Source: Nitrospirota bacterium
GTDB lineage: Bacteria > Nitrospinota_A > UBA7883
Length of the DNA: 64,000 nucleotides
Reading direction: 5' to 3'
Assembly (NCBI GenBank): GCA_024275315.1
Contig: JAJRZK010000024.1
Location: 1 to 64,000, forward strand
The position numbers and the translations under genes were made by a program. Under the pieces are notes generated by a model. That model saw only the letters and a list, made by a program, of their open reading frames with translations, made no database searches and was not told the DNA's origin. Of this stretch, positions 8,784 to 17,568 are shown in pieces. Within the stretch, counting starts at the first letter, position 1, and every line of letters starts with the position of its first letter.

Positions 8784-9368
8784 ATGCAGGATTCATTCTG
8801 GAGCGATGAGGTCAACCGGTTAGCCGACCTGCTGTTGCAACTCTCATTTACCAACAGTGATAAAGGTGAACTGTCGCAGGAGGATGGTTTTGCCACCTGG
8901 AGCGACATGACCCGCGGTCTGCGTGAAAACGACCGGATCTGTTACCTTGCCGGCAACGGCGCTTCGGCCTCCATGGCCAGCCACATATCCGCCGACCTCG
9001 CCAAGAACGCCAGCGTGCACACCCAGGTCTTTTCCGATCTGTCTCTCATCACCGCGATGGCCAACGATATCAGCTATGAGGCCGTATTCTCAGAGCCACT
9101 CAAGTCGAGAGGTGTTCCCGGTGATATGCTGCTGGTTATAAGCAGTTCGGGCAGGTCGCGCAACGTGATAAAGGCGGTGGAGACCGCGCGGGAGCTTGGC
9201 ATGACCGTGGTGACGCTTTCCGCCATGGACAGGGACAATCCGTTGAGATTTATCGGCGACCTCAACGCATATGTTCCGGCGCGGGACTATGGCCACGCAG
9301 AAACATGCCACGCGGCTATACTTCATTTATGGGTGGACCTGGTTAGCGTCTCCGGCGCCGGGCGTTAG
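8784..9368 (+). CDS. SIS-domain phosphosugar isomerase (GmhA-like)
   Basis: SIS protein of 194 aa, the length of sedoheptulose-7-phosphate isomerase GmhA, which supplies heptose-7-phosphate to HldE. Visible: the phosphate-binding loop YLAGNGASASMASH, the second sugar-phosphate loop ISSSGRSRNVIKAV, and a C-terminal histidine-bearing helix HAETCHAAILHLW as in GmhA-type enzymes. It lies 24 bp after the nucleotidyltransferase-kinase gene and 34 bp before the next gene, so the three are probably co-transcribed. Another SIS isomerase activity cannot be excluded. Confidence 0.8.
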   Translation: MQDSFWSDEVNRLADLLLQLSFTNSDKGELSQEDGFATWSDMTRGLRENDRICYLAGNGASASMASHISADLAKNASVHTQVFSDLSLITAMANDISYEAVFSEPLKSRGVPGDMLLVISSSGRSRNVIKAVETARELGMTVVTLSAMDRDNPLRFIGDLNAYVPARDYGHAETCHAAILHLWVDLVSVSGAGR

Positions 9369-9402
9369 CCGGGTCCTGGGCGATAACAGAGAAAGGCGGA
9401 AC

Positions 9403-10359
9403 ATGGCCCGGTTATTCGACAGATCACGCCTGACGCTCAAACCATTGTCAGACAGAAAAAACGAGCTGGATATTTCTGTCGTTAAAAAGCTGGAAGAGGG
9501 CGGGGGGGGCGAAGGCGACTTTCCGGAGCTTGCCGAGGTGGCGTCGCGTATTGTTTCCTCGCGTGAAAACAACGCTTCGGTAATAATGATTTTGGGCGCT
9601 CACGTCCTCAGGAGGGGAACCCAGCGATTCATCATTGACATGATGGAGAAAGGATTCATTTCGCTGGTGGCCACCAATGGAGCGGCGATTGTCCACGACT
9701 ATGAACTCGCGCTGACGGGCGAAACCACGGAAAGTGTCGCGCGATACATATCAGAGGGTCAATTCGGCCTTTGGGAAGAGACCGGGCGGATCAACGATAT
9801 TGTGGCGGACGGGTATAGGCGCGGCCTCGGAATTGGCGAAGCCGTCGGCAGAGCCATCGAGGAGGAGGGCTTGAAATATCGCGACACCAGCCTGTTCGCC
9901 GCCGGGTACCGGTTGGGCGTGCCGGTGACATCTCATGTGGGGATTGGATACGATATAGTCCATGAACACCCGAACTGTGACGGAGCGGCGTACGGCGGAG
10001 CGAGTTATATCGACTTTTTAAAATTCACCCACGAGATCGAGAATCTTGAAAACGGGGTGGTGATGAATTTTGGAAGCTCTGTCATGGGGCCGGAGGTGTT
10101 TTTAAAAGCGTTGGCCATGGCGCGAAACGTCGCCAAAAAAGAAAAGCGCGAGATCAGTGATTTCACGACACTTGTTTGCGACATTCAGGCTGTTCCCGGC
10201 AATTTTCACAAGGAGCCTTCCAGGGACAATCCGATTTATTTTTTTCGTCCGCTGAAAACCATGCTTATTCGCACTGTGGCCGATGGCGGTAAAAGCTTTT
10301 ATGTTCGTGGATCGCACGAGGATACCATTCCCTTTCTATGGAAGCGGTTGACTCGATGA
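9403..10359 (+). CDS. Conserved protein of uncertain function in heptose operon
   Basis: Predicted cytoplasmic protein of 318 aa. I chose the ATG at 9403, preceded by AAGG at good spacing; an upstream extension to 9271 would overlap the SIS gene and has no family-like content. Recognisable segments are MILGAHVLRRGTQRFI, VATNGAAIVHDYE and GIGYDIVHEHPNCDGA, with alternating hydrophobic strands and Gly/His-rich turns as in Rossmann-like folds. It faintly recalls deoxyhypusine-synthase-type proteins, but I cannot confirm that and see no catalytic lysine motif. Its place next to the isomerase and nucleotidyltransferase suggests a step in the same sugar pathway. Confidence 0.7.
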   Translation: MARLFDRSRLTLKPLSDRKNELDISVVKKLEEGGGGEGDFPELAEVASRIVSSRENNASVIMILGAHVLRRGTQRFIIDMMEKGFISLVATNGAAIVHDYELALTGETTESVARYISEGQFGLWEETGRINDIVADGYRRGLGIGEAVGRAIEEEGLKYRDTSLFAAGYRLGVPVTSHVGIGYDIVHEHPNCDGAAYGGASYIDFLKFTHEIENLENGVVMNFGSSVMGPEVFLKALAMARNVAKKEKREISDFTTLVCDIQAVPGNFHKEPSRDNPIYFFRPLKTMLIRTVADGGKSFYVRGSHEDTIPFLWKRLTR

Positions 10360-10361
10360 CC

Positions 10362-10387
10362 GGTTAACTGGTTAACCTGAGGTTAAC
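10362..10387. promoter_or_regulatory. Overlapping GGTTAAC palindromes before the SDR gene
   Basis: Three GTTAAC words form two overlapping dyads: GGTTAACTGGTTAACC (10362-10377) and GTTAACCTGAGGTTAAC (10371-10387). They fill the 79-bp gap before the SDR start, which has its own TGGAG ribosome-binding site 5 nt before the ATG. No T-tract follows, so this resembles a multi-site operator more than a terminator. Confidence 0.4.
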
Positions 10388-10438
10388 GGGTTGGCCTGAT
10401 TTGCCGGAAATGTATTTTGTTTCGAGTTTGGAGATTTT

Positions 10439-11473
10439 ATGGCTGATAAATTGAACGCAAACCCTGAACCGCTCCTTTTTGAATCTGTCCTGATCACCGG
10501 GGGGGGCGGATATGTCGGAAGCGCTTTAACACCGCAACTTTTGGCTGATGGTTACAAGGTGAAGGTGGTGGACACATTCTGGTACGGCAAGGATGTGTTT
10601 GACGACATTGCCGACCATCCACACCTGCGGCTTGTTGAGATGGACATACGCGATGGAGACAGGATGTTTGATGAACTCGAGGGCGCCGACGCTGTCATAC
10701 ATCTCGCCTGCATATCAAACGATCCAAGCTACGACCTGGACCCCGCGCTTGGCAAATCGATCAACTATGACGCGTTCGGAACACTTATCCGGAACGCAGC
10801 CAAACAAAAAGTTAAAAGATTTATATACGCCAGCTCCTCAAGTGTTTATGGCGTCAAGGATGACCCGCACGTAAAGGAGGACGCCGAGCCCCAGCCGATG
10901 ACCGATTATTCAAAATATAAACTTGCCTGCGAGCATGACCTTCTCCAGATGAGCGACGCCGGGAACATGGTGAAAGTGATTATCCGGCCGGCGACTGTTT
11001 GCGGTTACGCGCCCCGCCTGCGACTCGATCTGGCGGTGAATATTTTAACTATCCACGCCCTTGTGAACAAGAAGATACGGATATTCGGCGGAAAACAGCT
11101 CAGGCCGAATATCAACATACTTGATATGGTGAGGGCGTACCAGGTTCTGCTGACGGCCGAGTCGGAAAAAATCAACGGTGAGGCTTTTAACTGCGGGTTT
11201 CAGAATATGGCCGTCGAGGATATCGCCAAGTTGATCCGTGACATCATCGAAGATGAAAATATCGAGCTTGAATATGTGCCCACCGATGACAACCGCTCTT
11301 ACCACATCAACTCGGACAAGATAAAAGATGTGTTGGGATTTGTCCCTGATCACAACATAGAGGACGCTGTTAACAGCATTGCCGACGCGTACGACAACGG
11401 CCTGATCGGCGACCCGATGACCGATCCGAGATACGCCAACATAAAGCTGATGAAGCAACTGTGCGTCAAGTGA
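10439..11473 (+). CDS. NAD-dependent sugar epimerase/dehydratase (extended SDR)
   Basis: Extended SDR of 344 aa acting on a nucleotide sugar. Visible: the NAD-binding GGGGYVGS loop from Gly21, the serine cluster ASSSSVYG (131-138), the catalytic Tyr157-x3-Lys161 pair and RPATVCGYAPRLR. It fits GalE-like or heptose-modifying epimerases, but the product cannot be told from motifs. The HAD gene starts 12 bp downstream, so they share an operon. A ribosome-binding site TGGAG supports the start. The paired GTTAAC dyads just upstream could allow separate control from the isomerase genes. Confidence 0.85.
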   Translation: MADKLNANPEPLLFESVLITGGGGYVGSALTPQLLADGYKVKVVDTFWYGKDVFDDIADHPHLRLVEMDIRDGDRMFDELEGADAVIHLACISNDPSYDLDPALGKSINYDAFGTLIRNAAKQKVKRFIYASSSSVYGVKDDPHVKEDAEPQPMTDYSKYKLACEHDLLQMSDAGNMVKVIIRPATVCGYAPRLRLDLAVNILTIHALVNKKIRIFGGKQLRPNINILDMVRAYQVLLTAESEKINGEAFNCGFQNMAVEDIAKLIRDIIEDENIELEYVPTDDNRSYHINSDKIKDVLGFVPDHNIEDAVNSIADAYDNGLIGDPMTDPRYANIKLMKQLCVK

Positions 11474-11485
11474 CATCCGGGTAAT

Positions 11486-12115
11486 ATGAAGACACTCTCC
11501 GTGGGCGTTGATTTCGATAACACGATAGCCGATTACGACGAGTTGATCCGGGATGTGGCGCTGGAAAAAAATTTCATCAGCTCCGGCGCCACGAAAAATA
11601 AAAAACTGATACGCGACTCAATACGCCTCCTTCCAAACGGCGAAACCGAATGGAGGATTGTACAGGGGATCATATATGGAGAAAGAATGCTCGAGGCGAA
11701 ACTCGGCGATGGTGTGAAGAATTTTTTTGCGGAATGCACCAGGCGCGGGATTGCCTTATATATAGTCAGCCACAAGACGGAATACGCCGATTTTGACGCC
11801 ACGAAAACCAACCTGCGCGAGGTGGCTCTTGACTGGATGGGCAAGCATGGTTTTTTTGTTGAGGATAATATAAAAATCAGCCGTGAAAATGTTTATTTCG
11901 AACCCACAAGGGAGGAGAAGATAAAACGAATCGCCGGCCTGCGGCTTACGCATTTTATCGATGACCTGGAGGAGACTTTTCAGGAGCCCGGTTTTCCTGC
12001 GGGGACAACAAAGATTCTCTATTCCCGAAACCATGACCTGCCCCCGGGTTCGCCTGTTGTAGTCAAGCGCACCTGGGCTGACATTCAGAAATATCTGTTT
12101 AATGACTGCAACTGA
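11486..12115 (+). CDS. HAD-superfamily phosphatase
   Basis: Haloacid dehalogenase-like hydrolase of 209 aa. The motif I nucleophile and acid are Asp9 and Asp11 (DFDNTIADYD), motif II is Ser95 in SHKTE, and motif IV is the Asp159-Asp160 pair in HFIDDLEE. The substrate is probably a sugar phosphate, given its place between a sugar epimerase and an APH-type kinase; a GmhB-like dephosphorylation of a heptose bisphosphate is one option but is not supported by specific motifs. Its last 14 bp overlap the next gene, implying translational coupling. Confidence 0.82.
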   Translation: MKTLSVGVDFDNTIADYDELIRDVALEKNFISSGATKNKKLIRDSIRLLPNGETEWRIVQGIIYGERMLEAKLGDGVKNFFAECTRRGIALYIVSHKTEYADFDATKTNLREVALDWMGKHGFFVEDNIKISRENVYFEPTREEKIKRIAGLRLTHFIDDLEETFQEPGFPAGTTKILYSRNHDLPPGSPVVVKRTWADIQKYLFNDCN

Positions 12116-13163
12116 TACGACCGATCACAAGCTGGCCGCCGAAGTGTCCAGACTGCTGAACATTCCAGTCGCGTCTGTGGCGAACATTGGAACCGGGCGC
12201 AACAGCAGGGTCTACAGGATAATATGCGATGACGGTTCCGACTATACCGCAAAGCTCTACTACGGAAAAACTATGGACAACCGGAGCAGGCTTGACGTGG
12301 AGTTTTCCGGATTGAATTTCCTGCGTGGCGCCGGTGTCAGATGTGTCCCTGAGCCGGTTGTTTGTGATGAAAAAAACCAGCTGGCGATATACAGGTTTAT
12401 CGATGGCAGACAGATCGGTTCAGACGAAGTCGGGGCGGGGGAAATTGATCAATGCCTGTCGTTTGTAAAAGAGCTCAAAGAGCTCGCCCGCGCCAACATG
12501 CGCGAAAACCTGTGGCCCGCGGCGGAGGCGTGCTTTTCGGCGCAGGATATTATCGACAACCTGGTGTCCCGTCTTGATTTGCTAAACGCCATTGATGAGA
12601 ATGGAGGAGCGTATCAGGAGCTGAAAGACTTCCTCCATAACCGGTTTGCGCCTGCTTTGGAGACAATTTCGAATTGGGCCACACTCGATCTGGAAAAACA
12701 GGGTGGGTCTGCGACAGGCTGTCTGCCGGACGATAAACGAACGTTGAGCCCGTCCGACTTCGGATTTCACAACGCCCTGCTTCTTGGGAACGGCAGGGTG
12801 GTGTTTTTGGATTTTGAATATTTCGGATGGGACGATCCGGCTAAATTAATTTCCGATTTCCTGTTGCATCCCGCCATGAAACTTGATAGACACTTGAACG
12901 ACCGGTTCGCGAAAGGAGCGGTTAAAATCTTTGAATCCGACAGCGCGCTGGAGCCAAGGTTAAAGGCTGTCTACCCGTTGTTCGGTCTGAAATGGATATT
13001 GATTATGCTTAACGTATTTATCCCGGAATATTCGAGAGCCAGGGGGAACGTTGCTGACCACAAGGAGTCGCTTGAAGGCGCCAGAGAGCGCCAGCTCCAT
13101 ATGGCTTGCTCGAGGCTGGACCATGTTGTTTCTGAATATCAGGCTTTCCCATTCGATCTATGA
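12102..13163 (+). CDS. Aminoglycoside phosphotransferase/choline kinase-family kinase
   Basis: APH-type small-molecule kinase of 353 aa. Lys51 (TAKLYYG) fits the ATP-binding lysine. The catalytic loop is LSPSDFGFHNAL, with Asp219 and Asn224, where the usual His-x-Asp is replaced by Ser-Pro-Ser-Asp. The metal-binding motif is FLDFEYFGWDDP with Asp237. Located inside a glycan operon, it more likely phosphorylates a sugar or a polyol/amino-alcohol substituent than an antibiotic. It overlaps the HAD gene by 14 bp and the transketolase gene by 4 bp. Confidence 0.82.
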   Translation: MTATDTTDHKLAAEVSRLLNIPVASVANIGTGRNSRVYRIICDDGSDYTAKLYYGKTMDNRSRLDVEFSGLNFLRGAGVRCVPEPVVCDEKNQLAIYRFIDGRQIGSDEVGAGEIDQCLSFVKELKELARANMRENLWPAAEACFSAQDIIDNLVSRLDLLNAIDENGGAYQELKDFLHNRFAPALETISNWATLDLEKQGGSATGCLPDDKRTLSPSDFGFHNALLLGNGRVVFLDFEYFGWDDPAKLISDFLLHPAMKLDRHLNDRFAKGAVKIFESDSALEPRLKAVYPLFGLKWILIMLNVFIPEYSRARGNVADHKESLEGARERQLHMACSRLDHVVSEYQAFPFDL

Positions 13164-13978
13164 TTACAAAAGGAAAGACCAGCGCGCTGGACGAAAGATC
13201 CAGAGAGCTTCGTAAAACGATCGTGCACACGTTAAATGAAGCCGGCAGAGGCCATCTGGGACCGGCGTTTTCCATTGTTGAAATTGTGCGGACATTATAT
13301 GACGACGTGATGCGCTACAGGCCTAACGACCCGGCCTGGTCCGGGCGTGACCGGTTTATCCTCAGCAAGGGGCATGGATGCGTGGCCCTTTACACGATTT
13401 TGGCTGACAAGGGCTTTATACCGCGTGAAAAGCTCGAGGGGCTGTGCAAGTTTGACGGGATGCTTGGAGGCCATCCGGAAAGCGATATTCCCGGCGTGGA
13501 AGCTTCCACGGGCAGTCTCGGGCACGGACTGTCCATAGGGATCGGCATGGCGCTCAACGCCAGGCATAAAAAGTATGACTGTCGCGTGTTCGTGCTGATG
13601 GGTGACGGGGAGTGCAACGAGGGATCCGTTTGGGAAGCGGCGTTAAGCGCGTCGAAACACAAGCTTGCGAATCTGGTGGCCATGGTCGATTACAACAAAT
13701 CACAGGCGTATGGATTCTCCAGCGAAGTGCTGGACTTAGAGCCGTTCGCCGACAAGTGGAAAAGCTTCGGCTTTGCCGTAACCGAGGTCGACGGCCACGA
13801 CATGGCTCAATTGCGGGCGGCGGTGGACAAAACTTCCAATGACAAACCAACTTGCGTCATATGCCACACTGTAAAGGGGAAGGGAACCTTGCTTACGGAA
13901 AACAATATGGCGTGGCATCACAAAAATAAAATCAGCGAAGAGGAGCTTCGTCAGGTGCTCGAGGGGCTTGGGGGTTGA
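13160..13978 (+). CDS. Transketolase N-terminal subunit (TPP-binding)
   Basis: Thiamine-diphosphate half of a split transketolase, 272 aa. Visible: SKGH at 69-72, GSLGHGLS at 118-125, and the TPP/Mg motif running from GDGECNEG (148-155) to Asn179 in DYNK. Two-subunit transketolases move a two-carbon unit between sugar phosphates, with this subunit providing most cofactor contacts. The ATG overlaps the kinase stop by 4 bp and the C-terminal subunit follows immediately. Its presence in a glycan operon suggests production of a ketose or C2-extended precursor rather than central metabolism. Confidence 0.92.
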   Translation: MITKGKTSALDERSRELRKTIVHTLNEAGRGHLGPAFSIVEIVRTLYDDVMRYRPNDPAWSGRDRFILSKGHGCVALYTILADKGFIPREKLEGLCKFDGMLGGHPESDIPGVEASTGSLGHGLSIGIGMALNARHKKYDCRVFVLMGDGECNEGSVWEAALSASKHKLANLVAMVDYNKSQAYGFSSEVLDLEPFADKWKSFGFAVTEVDGHDMAQLRAAVDKTSNDKPTCVICHTVKGKGTLLTENNMAWHHKNKISEEELRQVLEGLGG

Positions 13979-13980
13979 TT

Positions 13981-14910
13981 ATGCGCAGGACATGTCTCAA
14001 CTCCGTTTACAAACTGGCCAAAGAGGACGACCGGGTTTTTTTCATCGGCTCCGACCTTGGCGTGGGCACGCTGGATATCTTCAAGCAGGAGATGCCGGAC
14101 AGGTTTTTCATGGAGGGTATCAGCGAACAGCACGTCATAGGAATGTCATCCGGGCTTGCGATGGAGGGAAACATCCCCTATGTAAACACCATCGCGGTTT
14201 TTCTCACCAGACGATGTTTCGAGCAGATATGCCTCGACTTGTGCCTGCACAACGTTAACGTTCGCCTGATAGGCAACGGAGGCGGGCTTGTATACGCCCC
14301 TCTCGGTCCCACTCATTTTGCGACAGACGACATCGCCATTTTGCGCACTTTACCGAACATGACTATTCTCGCCCCGGCCGACGCGAAGGAGATGGAACGG
14401 CTGATGAGGCTTACTCTCGATTATGACGGGCCTATCTATATCCGGCTGGCCAAGGGGGGCGACAAGATTGTGACACCGGATGACAGGAAATACAAAATCG
14501 GGAAATCGGTTGAGGTCAGGGATGGCAGGGACGCTCTGATTATCACCACCGGCATCGGGTTGCAGATCGCTCTTGAAGCCGCCGATGAGCTCGCCGGCAA
14601 GGGTCTAGACGCAGGCGTTCTCCATATCCACACCGTAAAACCGCTGGATGTCGAGTCGATCAGGGACAAACTCGCCGAAGTTCCGGTCGCTGTCACAGTG
14701 GAGGAGGGGGTTGTCACCGGCGGGCTGGGAAGCGCCGTCGCCGAAATCATCGCCGAGGCCGGTTTTGAGCAGGTGAAAAAATTCAGGAGAATAGGTATTC
14801 CGGATGTTTTCTGCGAGCATTTCGGCTCCCAGGCCCTTCTGCTGGAGAGCTTCGGCATCACTTCTGAAAATGTGGCTCGTACCACGCTCGAGCTTGCAGG
14901 AGGAAAATAG
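13981..14910 (+). CDS. Transketolase C-terminal subunit
   Basis: Pyrimidine-binding and C-terminal domains of a split transketolase, 309 aa. The catalytic-type glutamate is Glu49 in MEGISEQHVIG. A phenylalanine-poor linker leads to ADAKEMERLM and to the C-terminal Rossmann-like domain starting near ALIITTGIGLQ. I chose the ATG at 13981, two bases after the partner's stop and preceded by a long G-run; an in-frame TTG at 13975 is possible. It pairs with the upstream gene to form one enzyme. Confidence 0.92.
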   Translation: MRRTCLNSVYKLAKEDDRVFFIGSDLGVGTLDIFKQEMPDRFFMEGISEQHVIGMSSGLAMEGNIPYVNTIAVFLTRRCFEQICLDLCLHNVNVRLIGNGGGLVYAPLGPTHFATDDIAILRTLPNMTILAPADAKEMERLMRLTLDYDGPIYIRLAKGGDKIVTPDDRKYKIGKSVEVRDGRDALIITTGIGLQIALEAADELAGKGLDAGVLHIHTVKPLDVESIRDKLAEVPVAVTVEEGVVTGGLGSAVAEIIAEAGFEQVKKFRRIGIPDVFCEHFGSQALLLESFGITSENVARTTLELAGGK

Positions 14911-14913
14911 ACC

Positions 14914-15576
14914 ATGGGTAAGCTACTGTCCGTCATAACGCCGCTTCATAAACGCACCCAGCGTGACTACATCGGCCGGATGACCGATGACAAGGTCGCC
15001 TGTATGAAAGTCGCCCGCAGATACGGCAGGGACTTCTGGGATGGAGACAGGAGGTATGGCTACGGCGGATACAAATATGACGGCAGATGGTCCGTTGTAG
15101 CCAAAAAACTTATTGAAACCTATTCCCTGCCCGATGACGCGAAAATACTGGATGTAGGAAGCGGGAAGGGTTTTTTACTTTACGAATTCACGAAGCTGGC
15201 GCCAAGGGCCACGGTCGCCGGTTTTGATATTTCCGAATACGCGATTGAAAACGCGAAGGAGGAGGTGAAACCATATCTCTTCAAGCTCAGCGCCGATTCC
15301 GAGTATCCATACGACGACAAGGAGTTTGATCTGGTAGTCTCCATCACCACACTGCACAATCTTCCCGTTGACAGGTTGGGTGTGGCGCTCAGGGAAATCG
15401 AAAGAGTGGGCAAAAACAAATATTTCGCCGTGGAAAGTTTTCGATCCGAGCTCGAGCTTTTCAATCTCCAGTGCTGGGCGTTGACCTGCGAGGCGTTTTT
15501 CCGTCCGGAGGGCTGGGTCTCGCTGTGCGACCAGGCCGGGTATACCGGCGACTATGAATTTATTTATTTCGAGTAG
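14914..15576 (+). CDS. SAM-dependent methyltransferase (class I)
   Basis: Class I methyltransferase of 220 aa with motif I ILDVGSGKGF at 78-87, an acidic motif II in AGFDISEYAIENA, and a motif IV region around DLVVSITTLHNL. A strong AGGAGG lies about 11 nt before the ATG, which is 3 bp after the transketolase stop. The acceptor is unknown; sugar or lipid-linked glycan methylation is likely from context. It has an N-terminal basic and tyrosine-rich segment (about 30-60) not typical of the core fold. Confidence 0.82.
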   Translation: MGKLLSVITPLHKRTQRDYIGRMTDDKVACMKVARRYGRDFWDGDRRYGYGGYKYDGRWSVVAKKLIETYSLPDDAKILDVGSGKGFLLYEFTKLAPRATVAGFDISEYAIENAKEEVKPYLFKLSADSEYPYDDKEFDLVVSITTLHNLPVDRLGVALREIERVGKNKYFAVESFRSELELFNLQCWALTCEAFFRPEGWVSLCDQAGYTGDYEFIYFE

Positions 15577-15591
15577 GTGACACTGTCGATC

Positions 15592-16662
15592 ATGAGCCGG
15601 GTTTACTCCCAAATGAAAATATTCCATTATATGGACAAGATCGACTCGCTCCCGGCCGACTGCGACACCATTTTGCCTCCAACCCATATCCGGATCAAAC
15701 CCACGAACGTATGCGGCCACAACTGCTGGTATTGCGCCTACAAGTCATCGGATCTTCAGCTCGGCAAGGATATGAACGAGCGGGACTCTATTCCGAGAGA
15801 AAAGATGATGGAGATCATAGATGATCTTGCCGATATGAATGTAAAAGCGGTCACTTTCAGCGGCGGGGGAGATCCGTTTTATTATCCTCACCTGGCGGAG
15901 GCGGTGAAAAAGCTCGCGGAAACGGGCATAGCGTTCGCCGCGCTTTCCAACGGCTCGAGGCTTAAAGGTGAGGTGGCGGAGCTGTTCTCGACATATGGCA
16001 CGTGGCTTCGCATATCCCTGGATGGATGGAACGACAAAAGCTACTCCGAGTACAGGGGCGTAAAAGAGGGTGAATTCAGCCGTGTGATGGAGAATATACG
16101 TAGCTTCAAAAAATTGTCCGGCTCATGCTATCTTGGCGCTGTTGTGATAGTCGACCAGAAAAACGCCTCTCACGTCTACGATCTCACAGCGACGCTCAGA
16201 GACGCAGGCGCCGACAGCGTGAAGATATCTCCGGGGATAGTCAGCAACAACGGAGGAAAAAACAACGAGTATCACCAGAAGATATTCGACAGTGTAAAAG
16301 CCCAATCGCAAAAGGCCATCGAGAAGATGGCCCGAAACGGATTCGAGATATTCGATTCCTACCATCTGCTGGACGAGAAGTTTAAAAAGGATTACTCCTG
16401 GTGCCCGTATCTTCAGATATTGCCCATAATCGGGGCGGACCAAAACATATATTCCTGCCAGGACAAGGCTTATAACCTGGATTGCGGATTGATAGGATCG
16501 ATCAGGGACCAAAGCTTCAAAAGCTTCTGGTTTTCAGACAAGGAGAAGTTTTTTACCATTGACCCCTCCCGGCATTGCGATCACCATTGTGTTTCCAATT
16601 CCAAAAACAGGCTTATCATCGATTATCTGAGCTCCGATGAGAAGCATCTGGGGTTTGTGTGA
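15592..16662 (+). CDS. Radical SAM protein with C-terminal cysteine-rich (SPASM-like) region
   Basis: Radical SAM enzyme of about 356 aa. The [4Fe-4S]/SAM motif is Cys41-x3-Cys45-x2-Cys48 (CGHNCWYC), followed by VTFSGGGDP, the GGE-like SAM-binding strand. The C-terminus has several spaced cysteines (YSWCPYLQ, YSCQDKAYNLDCG, HCDHHC) that could bind auxiliary clusters, as in SPASM or twitch domains. An in-frame GTG at 15577, directly after the upstream stop, is an alternative start; I prefer the ATG with AGGTGA upstream. Operon position suggests radical modification of a sugar or carrier, but peptide modification cannot be excluded. Confidence 0.83.
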   Translation: MSRVYSQMKIFHYMDKIDSLPADCDTILPPTHIRIKPTNVCGHNCWYCAYKSSDLQLGKDMNERDSIPREKMMEIIDDLADMNVKAVTFSGGGDPFYYPHLAEAVKKLAETGIAFAALSNGSRLKGEVAELFSTYGTWLRISLDGWNDKSYSEYRGVKEGEFSRVMENIRSFKKLSGSCYLGAVVIVDQKNASHVYDLTATLRDAGADSVKISPGIVSNNGGKNNEYHQKIFDSVKAQSQKAIEKMARNGFEIFDSYHLLDEKFKKDYSWCPYLQILPIIGADQNIYSCQDKAYNLDCGLIGSIRDQSFKSFWFSDKEKFFTIDPSRHCDHHCVSNSKNRLIIDYLSSDEKHLGFV

Positions 16663-16701
16663 TATTTTGAAGATAATTATTTTCTATCGGCCGTCAACCA
16701 G

Positions 16702-17385
16702 ATGAAACTTGATAAGACCCAAGAGCCGCAATATAACCGGCTACTCGAGCTTCGCGACAAAAAAGGAATTACGCCGCTTGGCTTGATGACAAACCAGGTG
16801 TGGCACGACGATCCAAAGCGTCTTGTGTTCACCCTTGCGCGATACAAGTTCGTCTCGAAAATGCTGCACGGAAAGAAAAGCGTTCTGGAAGTGGGGTGCG
16901 GAGATGGTTTTGGAAGCAGGATCGTGCTGGCGGAAGTCGACCGCCTGACAACCATCGACTTCGATCCTGTATTTATACAAGACATTGAAAACCGGATGGA
17001 GGACAAATGGCGGTTCGACACAAGGCTCCACGATATTCTGTCCGGACCCGTGCCGGGGCGGTTCGACGCGGCTTACAGCCTGGATCTGATAGAGCATATT
17101 CCCAGGCAAAGCGAGGAAATATTTTTTTCGAATATATCCGACTCGCTGGAAAACGACGGCGTTCTTATCATCGGAACTCCCAGCGCGCAATCCGAGCCAT
17201 ACGCCTCGCCCTCCAGCAAAGAGGGGCATATCAATCTCAAAACCCATACCGAGCTCAAACGGCTGGCCCGGAAATATTTTACCAACGTATTTGTTTTTTC
17301 CATGAACGATGAAGTTGTGCATACCGGATTCTACCCCATGGCGCATTACCTTTTCGCCTTGTGTGTCGGGAAAAAAGGGGCCTGA
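16702..17385 (+). CDS. SAM-dependent methyltransferase (UbiG-like fold)
   Basis: Class I methyltransferase of 227 aa. Motif I is VLEVGCGDGF at 61-70, the acidic residue of motif II lies in TIDFDPVF, and the motif IV segment is YSLDLIEHIP. The product is probably a methylated glycan component. It follows the radical SAM gene by 39 bp on the same strand. A 183-bp gap without a recognisable gene (17386-17568) separates it from the next methyltransferase. Confidence 0.82.
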   Translation: MKLDKTQEPQYNRLLELRDKKGITPLGLMTNQVWHDDPKRLVFTLARYKFVSKMLHGKKSVLEVGCGDGFGSRIVLAEVDRLTTIDFDPVFIQDIENRMEDKWRFDTRLHDILSGPVPGRFDAAYSLDLIEHIPRQSEEIFFSNISDSLENDGVLIIGTPSAQSEPYASPSSKEGHINLKTHTELKRLARKYFTNVFVFSMNDEVVHTGFYPMAHYLFALCVGKKGA

Positions 17386-17568
17386 AAGACTCGCGATCGA
17401 TACGATGACACACGGATGCGTTCTTGATGGAACCTCTGATAATTGTTTTCACGACGAAACCGATTATCGCAAACTCCTGTAAAAATGAAGCCCGCCCGAT
17501 GGAGGACAAAACCGGGGGGCGAATCCAAACCATATAACCACTGAAAAGCGGGCGTTACGAACCTGATC

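Noticed and set aside
9271-9402. N-terminal extension of the conserved unknown protein
   Set aside because: It overlaps the SIS isomerase gene in another frame, and a better ribosome-binding site precedes 9403.
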